From IMG/VR virus record IMGVR_UViG_3300009419_000030, positions 1 through 41,559 of that record: a stretch of DNA of 41,559 bases. One strand, 5' to 3'. Every line of letters starts with the position of its first letter. The first letter of the stretch is position 1. Positions 7,612-16,360 of this stretch are shown piece after piece. The DNA is from a virus. Under the pieces are notes generated by a model. That model was not told where the DNA came from and ran no database searches. It worked only from the letters and a program-made list of their open reading frames with translations. The position numbers were made by a program, and so were the translations under genes.

Positions 7612-8272
7612 AAAATTCTTTTAATTCTTCCTTTAAATACAAATTAATCCAAGTTGCGTCAACAATATCGTCGATTGGTTTATTAACAACCTTTTTACCA
7701 GTTATCCATTCCTCCTTATTGCTTTCTAGTATTCTAGAGAAGATAAATAAATTTGTTTCATCTTCAATATAATTACATAACGCATGATAAAGTTCATCCT
7801 TCTTAGCATTTCCCTTTACCGCATATTTTTTAATCGATGTTGGTGAGAATACATGAAAGTTATCAACGCCAATATCATTAATTATTCTTTCTCTTAATAG
7901 TGCGGTTGCCATTGAGATATCAATTAGCGAATTACCATTAGAAGAAAAACTTAAACCCTCCATCGCAACATGGAATGGCTTATCACCCATTATAGATATT
8001 ATTGATTTCCATAAGGTATCAACTATATCAAGGAAATAGGTTATTTTAATTCTTTCCCTCACTGAATAGTTCTCAGGGAGATCTTTTTTATCCAAAAATA
8101 TCAACTCAAAATCATCCTCACAACTTAATATGTGATATGGTTTCTTGGTGTTCTTGGAGAGTGATTCCTCGCTTCTGTCCGATCTTGTTATAGATCCCCA
8201 GGTATATTTACCATCAACTAGGCAACAGAAAGCGGGGGAGTTTATAGAAAAGTCTATTCCGACTAAATTCAT
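7565..8272 (-). CDS. RuvC-like Holliday junction resolvase (RNase H fold)
   Basis: 235 residues. The expected carboxylates are present: Asp7 in GIDFS, Glu105 in VAMEGLSF, and Asp201, Asp202 and Asp205 in IDDIVDATWI. A Lys-rich segment, SPTSIKKYAVKGNAKKDEL (143-161), matches the position of the basic region before the last catalytic helix in RuvC. It is longer than bacterial RuvC (about 170 aa) because of insertions near residues 30-70 and 175-200. T4 resolves junctions with gp49 (endonuclease VII), so this enzyme could replace it in packaging and recombination. It overlaps gmhA by 47 bp and follows the next upstream gene by 4 bp. Confidence 0.78.
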   Translation of the reverse strand: MNLVGIDFSINSPAFCCLVDGKYTWGSITRSDRSEESLSKNTKKPYHILSCEDDFELIFLDKKDLPENYSVRERIKITYFLDIVDTLWKSIISIMGDKPFHVAMEGLSFSSNGNSLIDISMATALLRERIINDIGVDNFHVFSPTSIKKYAVKGNAKKDELYHALCNYIEDETNLFIFSRILESNKEEWITGKKVVNKPIDDIVDATWINLYLKEELKEFYGIKGNIKNTSTGSL

Positions 8273-8276
8273 ATAA

Positions 8277-8513
8277 TTATATACTAGGAGCGATCTTTTG
8301 TCCAGTACTTCCAGTATAATTATAAACTTTAGAAAGTTTATCGAAACACTTTTTCATCTGATCCTCTGTTAAACAATCAACAATATCATTTAAAACTCTC
8401 TGGTCATTTCCAGAAGCTGCAACTAATAAGTTCTTCATGTGGTCCTTTTCACTATAAAGTGGTTGACCGTATTTCATTTCGTTAATCTTTTTTAGATCTG
8501 TGAATGTCTTCAT
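8277..8513 (-). CDS. Small hypothetical protein with MKTF N-terminus
   Basis: 78 residues, polar and probably helical, beginning MKTFTDLKKINEMK. The start resembles the MKTYQEF-type capsid-targeting sequences of T4 internal proteins, and INE/M is a weak fit to a prohead-protease site. No domain is recognised. It lies 4 bp before the RuvC-like gene and 26 bp after the tail-tube-like gene, so it could belong to either group. Confidence 0.65.
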   Translation of the reverse strand: MKTFTDLKKINEMKYGQPLYSEKDHMKNLLVAASGNDQRVLNDIVDCLTEDQMKKCFDKLSKVYNYTGSTGQKIAPSI

Positions 8514-8539
8514 ATCTTGTTTTTATTTATGTATATATC

Positions 8540-9088
8540 TTATTTCGATTCGAAAACTATATCTATAAAGTTAGCTTTGAATCCAACATTAAAGCTTGCA
8601 TCTTGTGCAGCATTTGATGTATAGTTTAATTCGAACTCAGAAAATGAGGTAAGTGTAACTTCCTTAAAAGTAACGGATACCACTATATTTCCCTCGCTAT
8701 CCATGATTCTTATTGGTAAATTCTGTATAAATATTTGTTCATTGGCAAAATTTAAAAAATGCAGAATTGTGTCCATCATTATAAAATAATTAATAAACCC
8801 ATCAACTAACCTAAACTGAACACTAAAATCCTTAGAAAATAGCTCCTGTACGGGGGTTGAACTCTTGTATGTTATTTTTTTACCTAATGGTCTAACTTGT
8901 TCAACCGAATCGATTGACATACCAGGAAATCCTATTGATTGTATTGTACTATTCACATAGTTTTGTATAGTGTCATAAGGAACCGGTTGTTTCTTTATAT
9001 AGGGAAGATACTTGTTAATAACCTTCTCCGGAAAGAATCCCTTTGGGAACACGAAATAAAAACTGTTCTGCTTTGAATTTAATATCAT
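8540..9088 (-). CDS. Putative tail tube-like / baseplate tube protein
   Basis: 182 residues. The layout resembles T4 gp19-type tube folds: an N-terminal strand (NSFYFVFP), a loop with GFPGMSI and RPLGKKITYK, a central strand FSVQFRLVDG, a helical segment, then IRIMDSEGNIVVSVTFKEV and a final strand pair ending FNVGFKANFIDIVFE. Such proteins polymerise as the inner tail tube or form its first ring on the baseplate. The assignment rests on pattern only, without an alignment. It is the last gene of the structural block before the DNA-metabolism genes. Confidence 0.45.
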   Translation of the reverse strand: MILNSKQNSFYFVFPKGFFPEKVINKYLPYIKKQPVPYDTIQNYVNSTIQSIGFPGMSIDSVEQVRPLGKKITYKSSTPVQELFSKDFSVQFRLVDGFINYFIMMDTILHFLNFANEQIFIQNLPIRIMDSEGNIVVSVTFKEVTLTSFSEFELNYTSNAAQDASFNVGFKANFIDIVFESK

Positions 9089-9106
9089 TTCTGGTCTATA
9101 TTTTTA

Positions 9107-11413
9107 TTATTGTACAGAGATCGAAGAAATGCTAGCAGGTGAAAGTATACCATTAGCAGCCTTAACAAAATCAGACTTGGTTAGATTAGGATATTTAATA
9201 TATCCAGGTTTACCCGGATTTAAGAAATATTGCATTATTGTCGAATCAGCCCAACCTATAGCTTTATATCCTGCCATTTCAGCGCTTAGTGCGGAGATAA
9301 GAGTATTACCTTTCAATGACTGAGATGTATTCGTTCCAGGAGAGGTTAAAAGTGAAGCTTGTCCCGATGTAAATGATAAAGGAGGTATAGATTTAACTAT
9401 TGATATAGCAGGAGCCAATGTACCTATTATACCAGTTCCACTTCCGGATGTTGTTATAACAGGAGCAGGAGCAGCAGTTGCACCTGTTACAAAGTCCTCC
9501 TCGCCGTCTTTTTTCCAATATCCCCAATACATAACTGAGCTTGTGTTACCAACAGTGCTAGCCAGTGTAGATCCAGTAATGCTCACACTATTACCCACAC
9601 TTGCTATTGATTGGTTCTCTGCTCTTCTTGTAGCAACTACGCTCTCTATTCTCTTCTCAAGAACGTTATCACTTACCCCGGAAGCAACCCTTATGGTTTC
9701 ACTTCCGGAAACTGATCCTGATGCTGGGTTTATGGTTGTGCCGTTAGTAATAAAAAATCTCCTGTCAGTCACTTGCAATATCTGCATAGATATTGACTCG
9801 TCTATTTTAAATGCTAATTCACCAGATAATGGATTAGCTACACCCCTATCGTCCAATGACGGTATCTGTATTTTATTACCCTTTGGATTAACAAAGGATA
9901 AATTAAATTTACCTGAGCTACTAAGATCTATTGCAACCGGATCTCCGGATGGACCACTTTTAATAAACTTAAATTTATAGAAATTATCAAAAGGTGATAT
10001 TGCTATAGTTAGTTTTCCCGTACCATACGCTGTACTATTTCCCGCTCCGTCAATATTACTCAAAGTATTATCAACGAAAATTAGATTATTTATAGTTGCA
10101 GTAACATAATTTTGATCTATAAAAACATTACTATATTTAACTATTTCTCTTATCTTTCCCTGATTATTGTTACCCAGCTTAATGTCAGCCTGTGAATAAA
10201 TCCTATTATAAATCTTCTGAACCTGCGGGAAGTTGCTAAGTGATATCGGTGTTATATTAGTTCCCCATTGAGAAGGATTAGATGATGTATATGTTGATAT
10301 TCTTATAGTTCTATTTTGATTAACATTATTAACTAATGACATAGTATATCTTAGTGTAAAACTAGCAGCAACACCAGCATTTCTAACTATTGGTCTATAA
10401 TAATTAGGCAGATCGTATGCGGTAGTTTGTATTGATTGAAACTGCGAAGTCTGTATAAAAGCAGCCCCAATTTGTTCAAGAACCTCTATTTCATGACTTA
10501 TATAATATGAATTACCGATCGAATTCTGAAAGAGAATAAAGTCCTCTATAAATCCTTCGTTATCTGTTGCATAATATTCAAAGAATTGCCCCTGATCTGA
10601 TTCTTTTATGGTTGCTCCTATGTTAGAGAATGGATCCTCTTGTTCTAGTGACAAAGTAGATATCAGGGAAGAATTATACCTCTGATATCCATTGAAATCA
10701 ACAGTATTCTGAACTTGCCAAGCACTTATTCTGATAGGAGAGCCGTATATAAATCCCTCGCCACTGGAACTTATTAAAGATGCAAGGGTCTGAGGTTTAA
10801 AAACATTAGATGCAGTTAAATACTTATCCCCCATATCTTTTAAATTCGGTATTTTTATTTCAAAATACTTATCATAGATATTAGAACCTATAGTAACTGG
10901 GCTTGGATTTAGATAATAATCCTGCTCAGTCCCTTTTTTTATTAGAATCTGTGAAACGGTAACAAATTCAAGATTCTGATCCTGATATTCTATTCCCATT
11001 ATGATACCATCTATATTATTTAGATTATATCCCGCTCTAATGTGATATCTAACAGTGTCATAGATAACCTGTATATTCGAAGGAAATGTTATAGGTAGAT
11101 CAATGGTATTAGTTAAATCGTCGCTATAGTCATTAAAGGGTATAATTAGATTTGAATCTAGAGTAACAAATGAGCTCTCGCCTATTCTCACCACACTATT
11201 CTCGGTGGTATTATGTGTTATTGAATAGTCGGATTCGCTATTAAATATCTGTACGTTATTATTCATGTAACCATTTACCAACTTGTCGTACCCCACAGTA
11301 ACAGGTCCGTTATTAACAAAATATGTCTCCGGGGTTGGTTCATCAGCGTACATATACTCCATCAGGAGATATGGTGTTATCTGAACAAATTTAGATGTAG
11401 TTGTAAATGCCAT
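9107..11413 (-). CDS. Large structural protein, unknown (tail/baseplate)
   Basis: 768 residues, rich in Ser, Thr, Asn and Ile, with alternating strand-like patterns and no enzymatic motif, signal peptide or membrane segment. It begins MAFTTTSKFVQITPYLLMEYMY. The C-terminal quarter (from about residue 590) is low in complexity and rich in Gly, Ser, Ala and Thr (for example TTSGSGTGIIGTLAPAIS), then ends in a more regular segment. Neighbours are a tail-tube-like gene and a membrane-anchored protein, so a role in tail or baseplate is likely. I do not recognise the family. Confidence 0.7.
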   Translation of the reverse strand: MAFTTTSKFVQITPYLLMEYMYADEPTPETYFVNNGPVTVGYDKLVNGYMNNNVQIFNSESDYSITHNTTENSVVRIGESSFVTLDSNLIIPFNDYSDDLTNTIDLPITFPSNIQVIYDTVRYHIRAGYNLNNIDGIIMGIEYQDQNLEFVTVSQILIKKGTEQDYYLNPSPVTIGSNIYDKYFEIKIPNLKDMGDKYLTASNVFKPQTLASLISSSGEGFIYGSPIRISAWQVQNTVDFNGYQRYNSSLISTLSLEQEDPFSNIGATIKESDQGQFFEYYATDNEGFIEDFILFQNSIGNSYYISHEIEVLEQIGAAFIQTSQFQSIQTTAYDLPNYYRPIVRNAGVAASFTLRYTMSLVNNVNQNRTIRISTYTSSNPSQWGTNITPISLSNFPQVQKIYNRIYSQADIKLGNNNQGKIREIVKYSNVFIDQNYVTATINNLIFVDNTLSNIDGAGNSTAYGTGKLTIAISPFDNFYKFKFIKSGPSGDPVAIDLSSSGKFNLSFVNPKGNKIQIPSLDDRGVANPLSGELAFKIDESISMQILQVTDRRFFITNGTTINPASGSVSGSETIRVASGVSDNVLEKRIESVVATRRAENQSIASVGNSVSITGSTLASTVGNTSSVMYWGYWKKDGEEDFVTGATAAPAPVITTSGSGTGIIGTLAPAISIVKSIPPLSFTSGQASLLTSPGTNTSQSLKGNTLISALSAEMAGYKAIGWADSTIMQYFLNPGKPGYIKYPNLTKSDFVKAANGILSPASISSISVQ

Positions 11414-11421
11414 TTTTTATA

Positions 11422-12267
11422 TTATTTTCCGAATTGTAAAAACTTAGGTGAATATTGTAAACCGATACCTATATAAAATCCAGGAGTTATTCCCGAATTT
11501 GATCCAGAAAGTCCGTATCCCAATTGGGCACCAAATCCAAATTCCTTTCTAGCAGCTTTTAAAGCTTTTCTAGTATCTGGACTATCTGTTATGTCGAATG
11601 AATTTATATCATTGAAAGTAAGACCTGGATATGTTGTGCTAACTCTCGTCATCATTCTTTTAGTTTTTGGATCTCTATAGATTCCGGTTGTTATATCTAT
11701 ATTCTGCTCCATTATTAATGAAGTAAGACCTGGTATAACGGATGCTATGTACTTGGTAGAATCTGTTGGATCCACACGTATTTCAACAACATATGGTGTC
11801 TTACCATCAATTTTTAATTTATTATTTCCGGGCATTTGTGGATTATGTACAAATGTTATTGATTCATCCCCGTTTGGGTCCTTTACGATTGTTGATTGAA
11901 CGTTAATACTATCTCTAATCTCGGCTATCATATTAATTACTGAGTTTGGAGTATTACCCCTTCCGCTTGATTTAAGACCTAACTGCTCAATCAGATTTCT
12001 TTGTTCCTCTGAAAGCTCCGATGCTTTTAATTCATATGTTGCTTTCTCCTGTATTAAATGACCCATGTCATTCTTAATTGTTCTCACACTATCCAGAGAT
12101 GCCAGATAATTATTATGCTCCCTCAGTGCTTCAGCTTTAGCATTATCTGCCTCACCACATTGTCTAAGTAACAATAGAACCAATATAACTAGCATAGCTA
12201 GCATAAAAAATCTGCTGGTAACTATATTACCAACTTTTGAAATCGTCTCCTTATTAAAGTACTTCAT
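11422..12267 (-). CDS. Membrane-anchored coiled-coil protein (spanin-like candidate)
   Basis: 281 residues. One strong N-terminal membrane segment (FFMLAMLVILVLLLL, about 20-34) is followed at once by Arg, Gln and Cys, then an Ala/Glu/Leu-rich predicted coiled coil (about 40-95), a beta-rich middle, and a C-terminus with repeated amphipathic strands (GFGAQLGYGLSG and GFYIGIGLQYSP) like outer-membrane-type strands. An inner-membrane anchor, periplasmic coil and outer-membrane-like end would suit a spanin that joins the two membranes at lysis. A tail-associated or host-takeover membrane protein is also possible. It overlaps the next upstream gene by 14 bp. Confidence 0.6.
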   Translation of the reverse strand: MKYFNKETISKVGNIVTSRFFMLAMLVILVLLLLRQCGEADNAKAEALREHNNYLASLDSVRTIKNDMGHLIQEKATYELKASELSEEQRNLIEQLGLKSSGRGNTPNSVINMIAEIRDSINVQSTIVKDPNGDESITFVHNPQMPGNNKLKIDGKTPYVVEIRVDPTDSTKYIASVIPGLTSLIMEQNIDITTGIYRDPKTKRMMTRVSTTYPGLTFNDINSFDITDSPDTRKALKAARKEFGFGAQLGYGLSGSNSGITPGFYIGIGLQYSPKFLQFGK

Positions 12268-12517
12268 TTACTAATTCTTCTTTTTTCCATGCCAAATTAA
12301 CAGCGTCTAATGAGCCTTCTCCGTATTTTGCAGATAAGTTATTGGTAAATGTTGATTCTCTTTCCCTACATTCATTCAATCTTGATATTAGTTCGGAAGA
12401 TAGCTCCTCCAATCTTTTAATTTCTTTTTCAACTACAACAATTTCATGGTGTATTGATACGAAATCCCTGGATAGATCAAGTATTTCATTTTTTTCATCA
12501 GATGTTAAATTTTTCAT
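12254..12517 (-). CDS. Small coiled-coil protein
   Basis: 87 residues, with heptad-like Leu/Ile/Val spacing from about residue 8 to 50 (LSRDFVSIHHEIVVVEKEIK and the following LEELSSELISRL). It is acidic and has no membrane segment. Its stop overlaps the start of the membrane-anchored coiled-coil gene by 14 bp, suggesting coupled translation and perhaps a physical pair. Family not recognised. Confidence 0.7.
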   Translation of the reverse strand: MKNLTSDEKNEILDLSRDFVSIHHEIVVVEKEIKRLEELSSELISRLNECRERESTFTNNLSAKYGEGSLDAVNLAWKKEELVNEVL

Positions 12518-12539
12518 ATAGTTTTATTTTTATTTTTTA

Positions 12540-12959
12540 TTATTCAGCTGCCGAGATTGATTGTACTATTTTATTATGTGATATGATACTATCAATAACA
12601 TATGTATGTGCATCCTCGATCTCTATCTTTAGTACCTCCCCATTTCCAATAGCATATACCGATTCAAGTATTGAAGTTCCGTTCATTGTTTTTATTTCGC
12701 TTCCTATCTCAATTTCACTAACAGAAACATAATCACCAGAGCTTAATAAAAATTTATGCGTATCGGAAACGGTTAATATTTTTCCTCCTATATTTACAGA
12801 AACTATAGGCTGTATCGTAGTTTCTATATATGAAACTTTATAATAACCCCATTCGTTACTAATTTCATGTATAGTATATATTTCATTTCCGATTTCAAGA
12901 TCACCAGCTAATATACTTAATTCAGGGCTTATCATAATAGGCATATTAGGGGTTGGACA
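12540..12959 (-). other. Hint (intein/Hedgehog-like) domain region of the fibre protein
   Basis: The 139 residues from Cys568 to the end of the fibre protein carry Hint hallmarks: a cysteine right after the poly-Gly linker, a block B-like TVSDTHKF, and a final HTYVIDSIISHN. The residue after Asn is Lys, not Cys, Ser or Thr, so full protein splicing is not expected. This resembles bacterial intein-like (BIL) domains. The length leaves no room for a homing endonuclease. Confidence 0.75.
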
Positions 12960-14660
12960 TCCTCCACCTCCTCCACCACCAACAGGTGCGGATCCACCAC
13001 CACTCGTAGGAACGGTACCACCTACAGGTCCACTAGAAGGTGGAGGCGTTTCTCCTACTGAATATAAATTAGTTAAATCTAAATGGCCTCCTCTACCGTC
13101 ACATGTCTTCCAGAATATTCTTGTATTACCATTGTTTGCATTAGCATATGCTATCCAATTAAGATCAACATATTGGCATGACGTAGATGCAAAGGGAACA
13201 TATGTTTTTACCACCGTACCTATGCTAGAAACAAATTGGTTAAAATCAATAATGAGGCCAAGTATATTTCTGCCTCCCGGATCGGTATCCCTATTATCCA
13301 ACATTACTCTAAATGTCCTTGATCTATTATAAGAATACACCGGATACATATTTTGAGTATAATTCGAGGGAACATATAAATACACTCCACCGGTTCTAGT
13401 ATACGAAAGTGGAGTAACCACCACAACATCAGATTCCCAGAAGGAAAGATTTCTTAAATCAAAAACATTTCCTAGATTGGCGGTTGCAACAGAATTATAC
13501 AATTTAACATTCGTCTCAGCTATCGTATTTTGCGATATTTGTTGAAGCCTCTTTACATTATATGAATAAGGTCCAGCGGTTCCCCCTGTAGCTCCACCGG
13601 TTGAGCCGAATATCGTTTGCGCAAAATTACCGCTCGAAACTGTTCCTCTAGGCTTAGCTGAAAGAATACTACCTCCACCTATTCCGGTAAATTCGAATAT
13701 TGAATTATTTAAACTTCCTACCTCCAGCTCAATATTGGTTCCAGGGAATGTCGTGGTTGGTGTATTATTTAATAGATAAGATCCAGTTGCAGCAGATATT
13801 ACAATTGAGCCAAGATGATCATAAGCTATTTGATTAAAAACTAAATTGGAGGAATTGACATTAAAGAATGTACCAGCACCAATCGTATTATTCGATGATA
13901 TGTTAAAATCACCTACACCAGATAAGCTATAATTTAGGGAGGTTGAATTTACTCTATTTCCAGACATACTTAATCTTGCACCCGCAGTATTTATTGAGGT
14001 GCTAAGTAATGAGGTTATTCTAAATATGCCTCCGGATCTAAACTCAAGATCTCCAAGAACTCCGGTATTTTTCCAATAAAACGAAGGAGTCAAATTCGAT
14101 ATAGAACCAGATTTAGCAAATCCCATTATGGGTGATGATGTCTGATCGTTCGTAGAAATTAGAACCTTGGAGTTATTCGGATTTATATCAGATATTGGCA
14201 TATCAGAATCACTTATAACTAGATTGGTGTACGCTGCCGATGCACCAACATTATTTAAGCCTATCACATATTTATCAGTGACTCCGGCTGGTCCCTTTAT
14301 AAACTCATACGATTTAAAATATGATGAGCTGAAAAGTCTATATCCGGTGTCTATCCATGAAGCAGTTGGTCCCTTTTGATTAACTACACCATCTGCGGTA
14401 TTTGAATTTATCCATAGATCATATTCTTGGCTTCCCACGGGTTGGGACGATTGGCTATACCATTTTGTTGCTCTATTTCCAGCAACACCTCTAACTCCTT
14501 TAAATCCAGCAGGCCCATATATACCGGTAGCTCCCTTGATACCCTGATGACCATTAGGTCCTACACCAAATGAAACTATCTGATCGAAGTTATAATTGAT
14601 CTTAGCTAAGGCTTCACTTTTGGAATCACCCTGGAAAATATATTTATTATTAAAGTGCAT
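12540..14660 (-). CDS. Collagen-like tail fibre protein with C-terminal Hint domain
   Basis: 706 residues. The N-terminal module GDSKSEALAKINYNFDQIV (11-29), shared with the two genes upstream, probably anchors the fibre. It is followed by ten Gly-X-Y triplets (about 34-63), a small domain with QPVGS and YDLWIN, then a long beta-rich shaft. At about 545-567 a Pro/Ser/Gly linker ends in seven glycines before Cys568. From there a Hint (intein/Hedgehog-type) fold is suggested: N-terminal Cys568, block B-like TVSDTHKFL with His635, and a C-terminal HTYVIDSIISHNK with His695-Asn696, followed by ten more residues. The paralogs lack this extension. Self-cleavage or ligation at Gly-Cys is expected from the family but not shown. 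Confidence 0.8.
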   Translation of the reverse strand: MHFNNKYIFQGDSKSEALAKINYNFDQIVSFGVGPNGHQGIKGATGIYGPAGFKGVRGVAGNRATKWYSQSSQPVGSQEYDLWINSNTADGVVNQKGPTASWIDTGYRLFSSSYFKSYEFIKGPAGVTDKYVIGLNNVGASAAYTNLVISDSDMPISDINPNNSKVLISTNDQTSSPIMGFAKSGSISNLTPSFYWKNTGVLGDLEFRSGGIFRITSLLSTSINTAGARLSMSGNRVNSTSLNYSLSGVGDFNISSNNTIGAGTFFNVNSSNLVFNQIAYDHLGSIVISAATGSYLLNNTPTTTFPGTNIELEVGSLNNSIFEFTGIGGGSILSAKPRGTVSSGNFAQTIFGSTGGATGGTAGPYSYNVKRLQQISQNTIAETNVKLYNSVATANLGNVFDLRNLSFWESDVVVVTPLSYTRTGGVYLYVPSNYTQNMYPVYSYNRSRTFRVMLDNRDTDPGGRNILGLIIDFNQFVSSIGTVVKTYVPFASTSCQYVDLNWIAYANANNGNTRIFWKTCDGRGGHLDLTNLYSVGETPPPSSGPVGGTVPTSGGGSAPVGGGGGGGCPTPNMPIMISPELSILAGDLEIGNEIYTIHEISNEWGYYKVSYIETTIQPIVSVNIGGKILTVSDTHKFLLSSGDYVSVSEIEIGSEIKTMNGTSILESVYAIGNGEVLKIEIEDAHTYVIDSIISHNKIVQSISAAE

Positions 14661-14662
14661 AT

Positions 14663-16333
14663 TTAGACTGTTGCGTTATATGTTGTTAGTACACCACATC
14701 GGTTTGTTGTTAAACCACCTCCCCATGCTGAATAATATACTTTGAACCATCTCCTCGTACCTGCAGTTGATCCAGTTCCTTGAATATTAACTATCGTTAT
14801 ATCTATGGTCGATGCACCAACATCATTTACTGCTGATAAATCGACGTAGGAATAATTGGGCAATGCTGCATTATTGGGTGCTAGTGATTGATCATTTGAA
14901 GTGTTTAATCCAATAAATCTAAAATTATCGGAGCTAGAAATACCGGAGTTATTACTATGTACTCTAAAGTTTATAGCTTCACGATTATCCAATAATTTGA
15001 GCCATCCGCCATTTCCACCAGGTGCACCACCAGTGGCGGGAGTCCATAAACATAGGCCTCTCTGATTTGCGGTCGATGTTGGTTTTGTTACCACAAGATC
15101 CATCCCATTATTTGCCCACACATAATTACCATTTGCCGTTAGCGAAATTGATGGAAGAGCAGTAACCCAATCTATTGTGGTACCTGAAATTACTGATGTT
15201 GTTGTTGCAGTTACTGATTGTGAATTCTGTATCGAATTTACCCTCTTATTAAAATAAAATAATCCGGATCCATCTATATAATTTATAATTGAGCCGGATT
15301 GAGTGCTTCTCAAAAGATTTATTGCATTTGATCCCGTCGAGTTGTAAACATATCTAATATTTCCAGTATTGGCCGACAGTGAGGTTAGACTCATTGTCGG
15401 TATAACAGTTCCATTCGGTGTTGCTGAATATATTGGGGTTTTTAACGAAAATAATCCTCCTGCAAAAGTTATATTGCTGGTTGAAAATATAGCCGAACCT
15501 GTCGAAAAATTAAACGTGATCCTTGATGTTGCATTTATACCGAATGGCAAAGTACTCGGTGTTGATATATTAAGACCCGTTGAATTCAGGTTAACCCCCG
15601 ACGAGGTAGAGGAAATGTATAGATCTGAGGAAGTGTTTATGTCAAATCTATATCCACTAAGAAAGCTAAGTCCATAGTTTGCTCCCACTGCTGTTGCACC
15701 CTGAGTCCAATAAAATCTAGGTGTCTTTTGGGTAAATGTTAAATCCGATGAATATTCGTGCTTACTAAACTCCAATATATTTTTATTCGGATTTGATCCG
15801 TCGGTTGATATAACAAATTTACTATATTGTGGATTTGATATGATATTTGGAGAGATTGCACTCGTACCACTCGCTAATTGAACGTCACTGATTACCGTGG
15901 TATAATTTAAAGGTATGGATGATGATATGTAATATCCTTTTTTTGTGCTATTACCCGAGGATGTTGTTACTGGTTCATCTACATAGAACAGGTCTCTAGA
16001 TCTTACATTTATACCGCTCAATGCCCATGAATTCCCATTAAATTCATATATGTTATTAAATTCATCGGTATTCATCCAATAATCGGAAGTAAATACATTG
16101 CTGCCTTGAGGTTGGGTTGGTCCAATATTCCATATACTACCTCTTTGTCCTATGTCGCCATAGGATCCAATTGGTCCGGTAGCTCCTTTATTACCATCGG
16201 GACCAGGTTTACCCATTTTCCCGTAAGGTCCACCACCAAAATCAATTATACCACTAAAATTATAATTAATTTTATCGATTATATTATTCTGAGAATCCCC
16301 TTCTTCTATTCTAAGTAATTGTAACTCTGTCAT
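14663..16333 (-). CDS. Collagen-like tail fibre protein (paralog 2)
   Basis: 556 residues. EEGDSQNNIIDKINYNFSGI near the N-terminus is the same anchor module as in the flanking fibre genes, followed by ten Gly-X-Y triplets (GPYGKMGKPGPDGNKGATG and onward), then the shared small domain with QPQGS and DYWMN. The remainder is a Ser/Thr/Asn-rich beta shaft. The C-terminal domain (from about residue 440, LLDNREAINFRV) resembles the pre-Hint part of the downstream paralog and ends CGVLTTYNATV, with no Hint domain. It lies 2 bp before the next gene. A role as a tail or receptor-binding fibre is inferred. Confidence 0.78.
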   Translation of the reverse strand: MTELQLLRIEEGDSQNNIIDKINYNFSGIIDFGGGPYGKMGKPGPDGNKGATGPIGSYGDIGQRGSIWNIGPTQPQGSNVFTSDYWMNTDEFNNIYEFNGNSWALSGINVRSRDLFYVDEPVTTSSGNSTKKGYYISSSIPLNYTTVISDVQLASGTSAISPNIISNPQYSKFVISTDGSNPNKNILEFSKHEYSSDLTFTQKTPRFYWTQGATAVGANYGLSFLSGYRFDINTSSDLYISSTSSGVNLNSTGLNISTPSTLPFGINATSRITFNFSTGSAIFSTSNITFAGGLFSLKTPIYSATPNGTVIPTMSLTSLSANTGNIRYVYNSTGSNAINLLRSTQSGSIINYIDGSGLFYFNKRVNSIQNSQSVTATTTSVISGTTIDWVTALPSISLTANGNYVWANNGMDLVVTKPTSTANQRGLCLWTPATGGAPGGNGGWLKLLDNREAINFRVHSNNSGISSSDNFRFIGLNTSNDQSLAPNNAALPNYSYVDLSAVNDVGASTIDITIVNIQGTGSTAGTRRWFKVYYSAWGGGLTTNRCGVLTTYNATV

Positions 16334-16360
16334 ATTATTAAATGGTAATTACACTATATA

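Noticed and set aside
9129-9980. Plus-strand open frames opposite the structural genes (also at 15369-15677, 23908-24225, 25555-25941 and elsewhere)
   Set aside because: They are antisense to well-supported minus-strand genes, lack initiation signals and show no domain; they reflect the coding bias of the opposite strand.
12540-12959. Canonical splicing intein
   Set aside because: The residue after His-Asn is Lys, only ten residues follow, there is no endonuclease, and paralogs show no host gene interrupted at this site.
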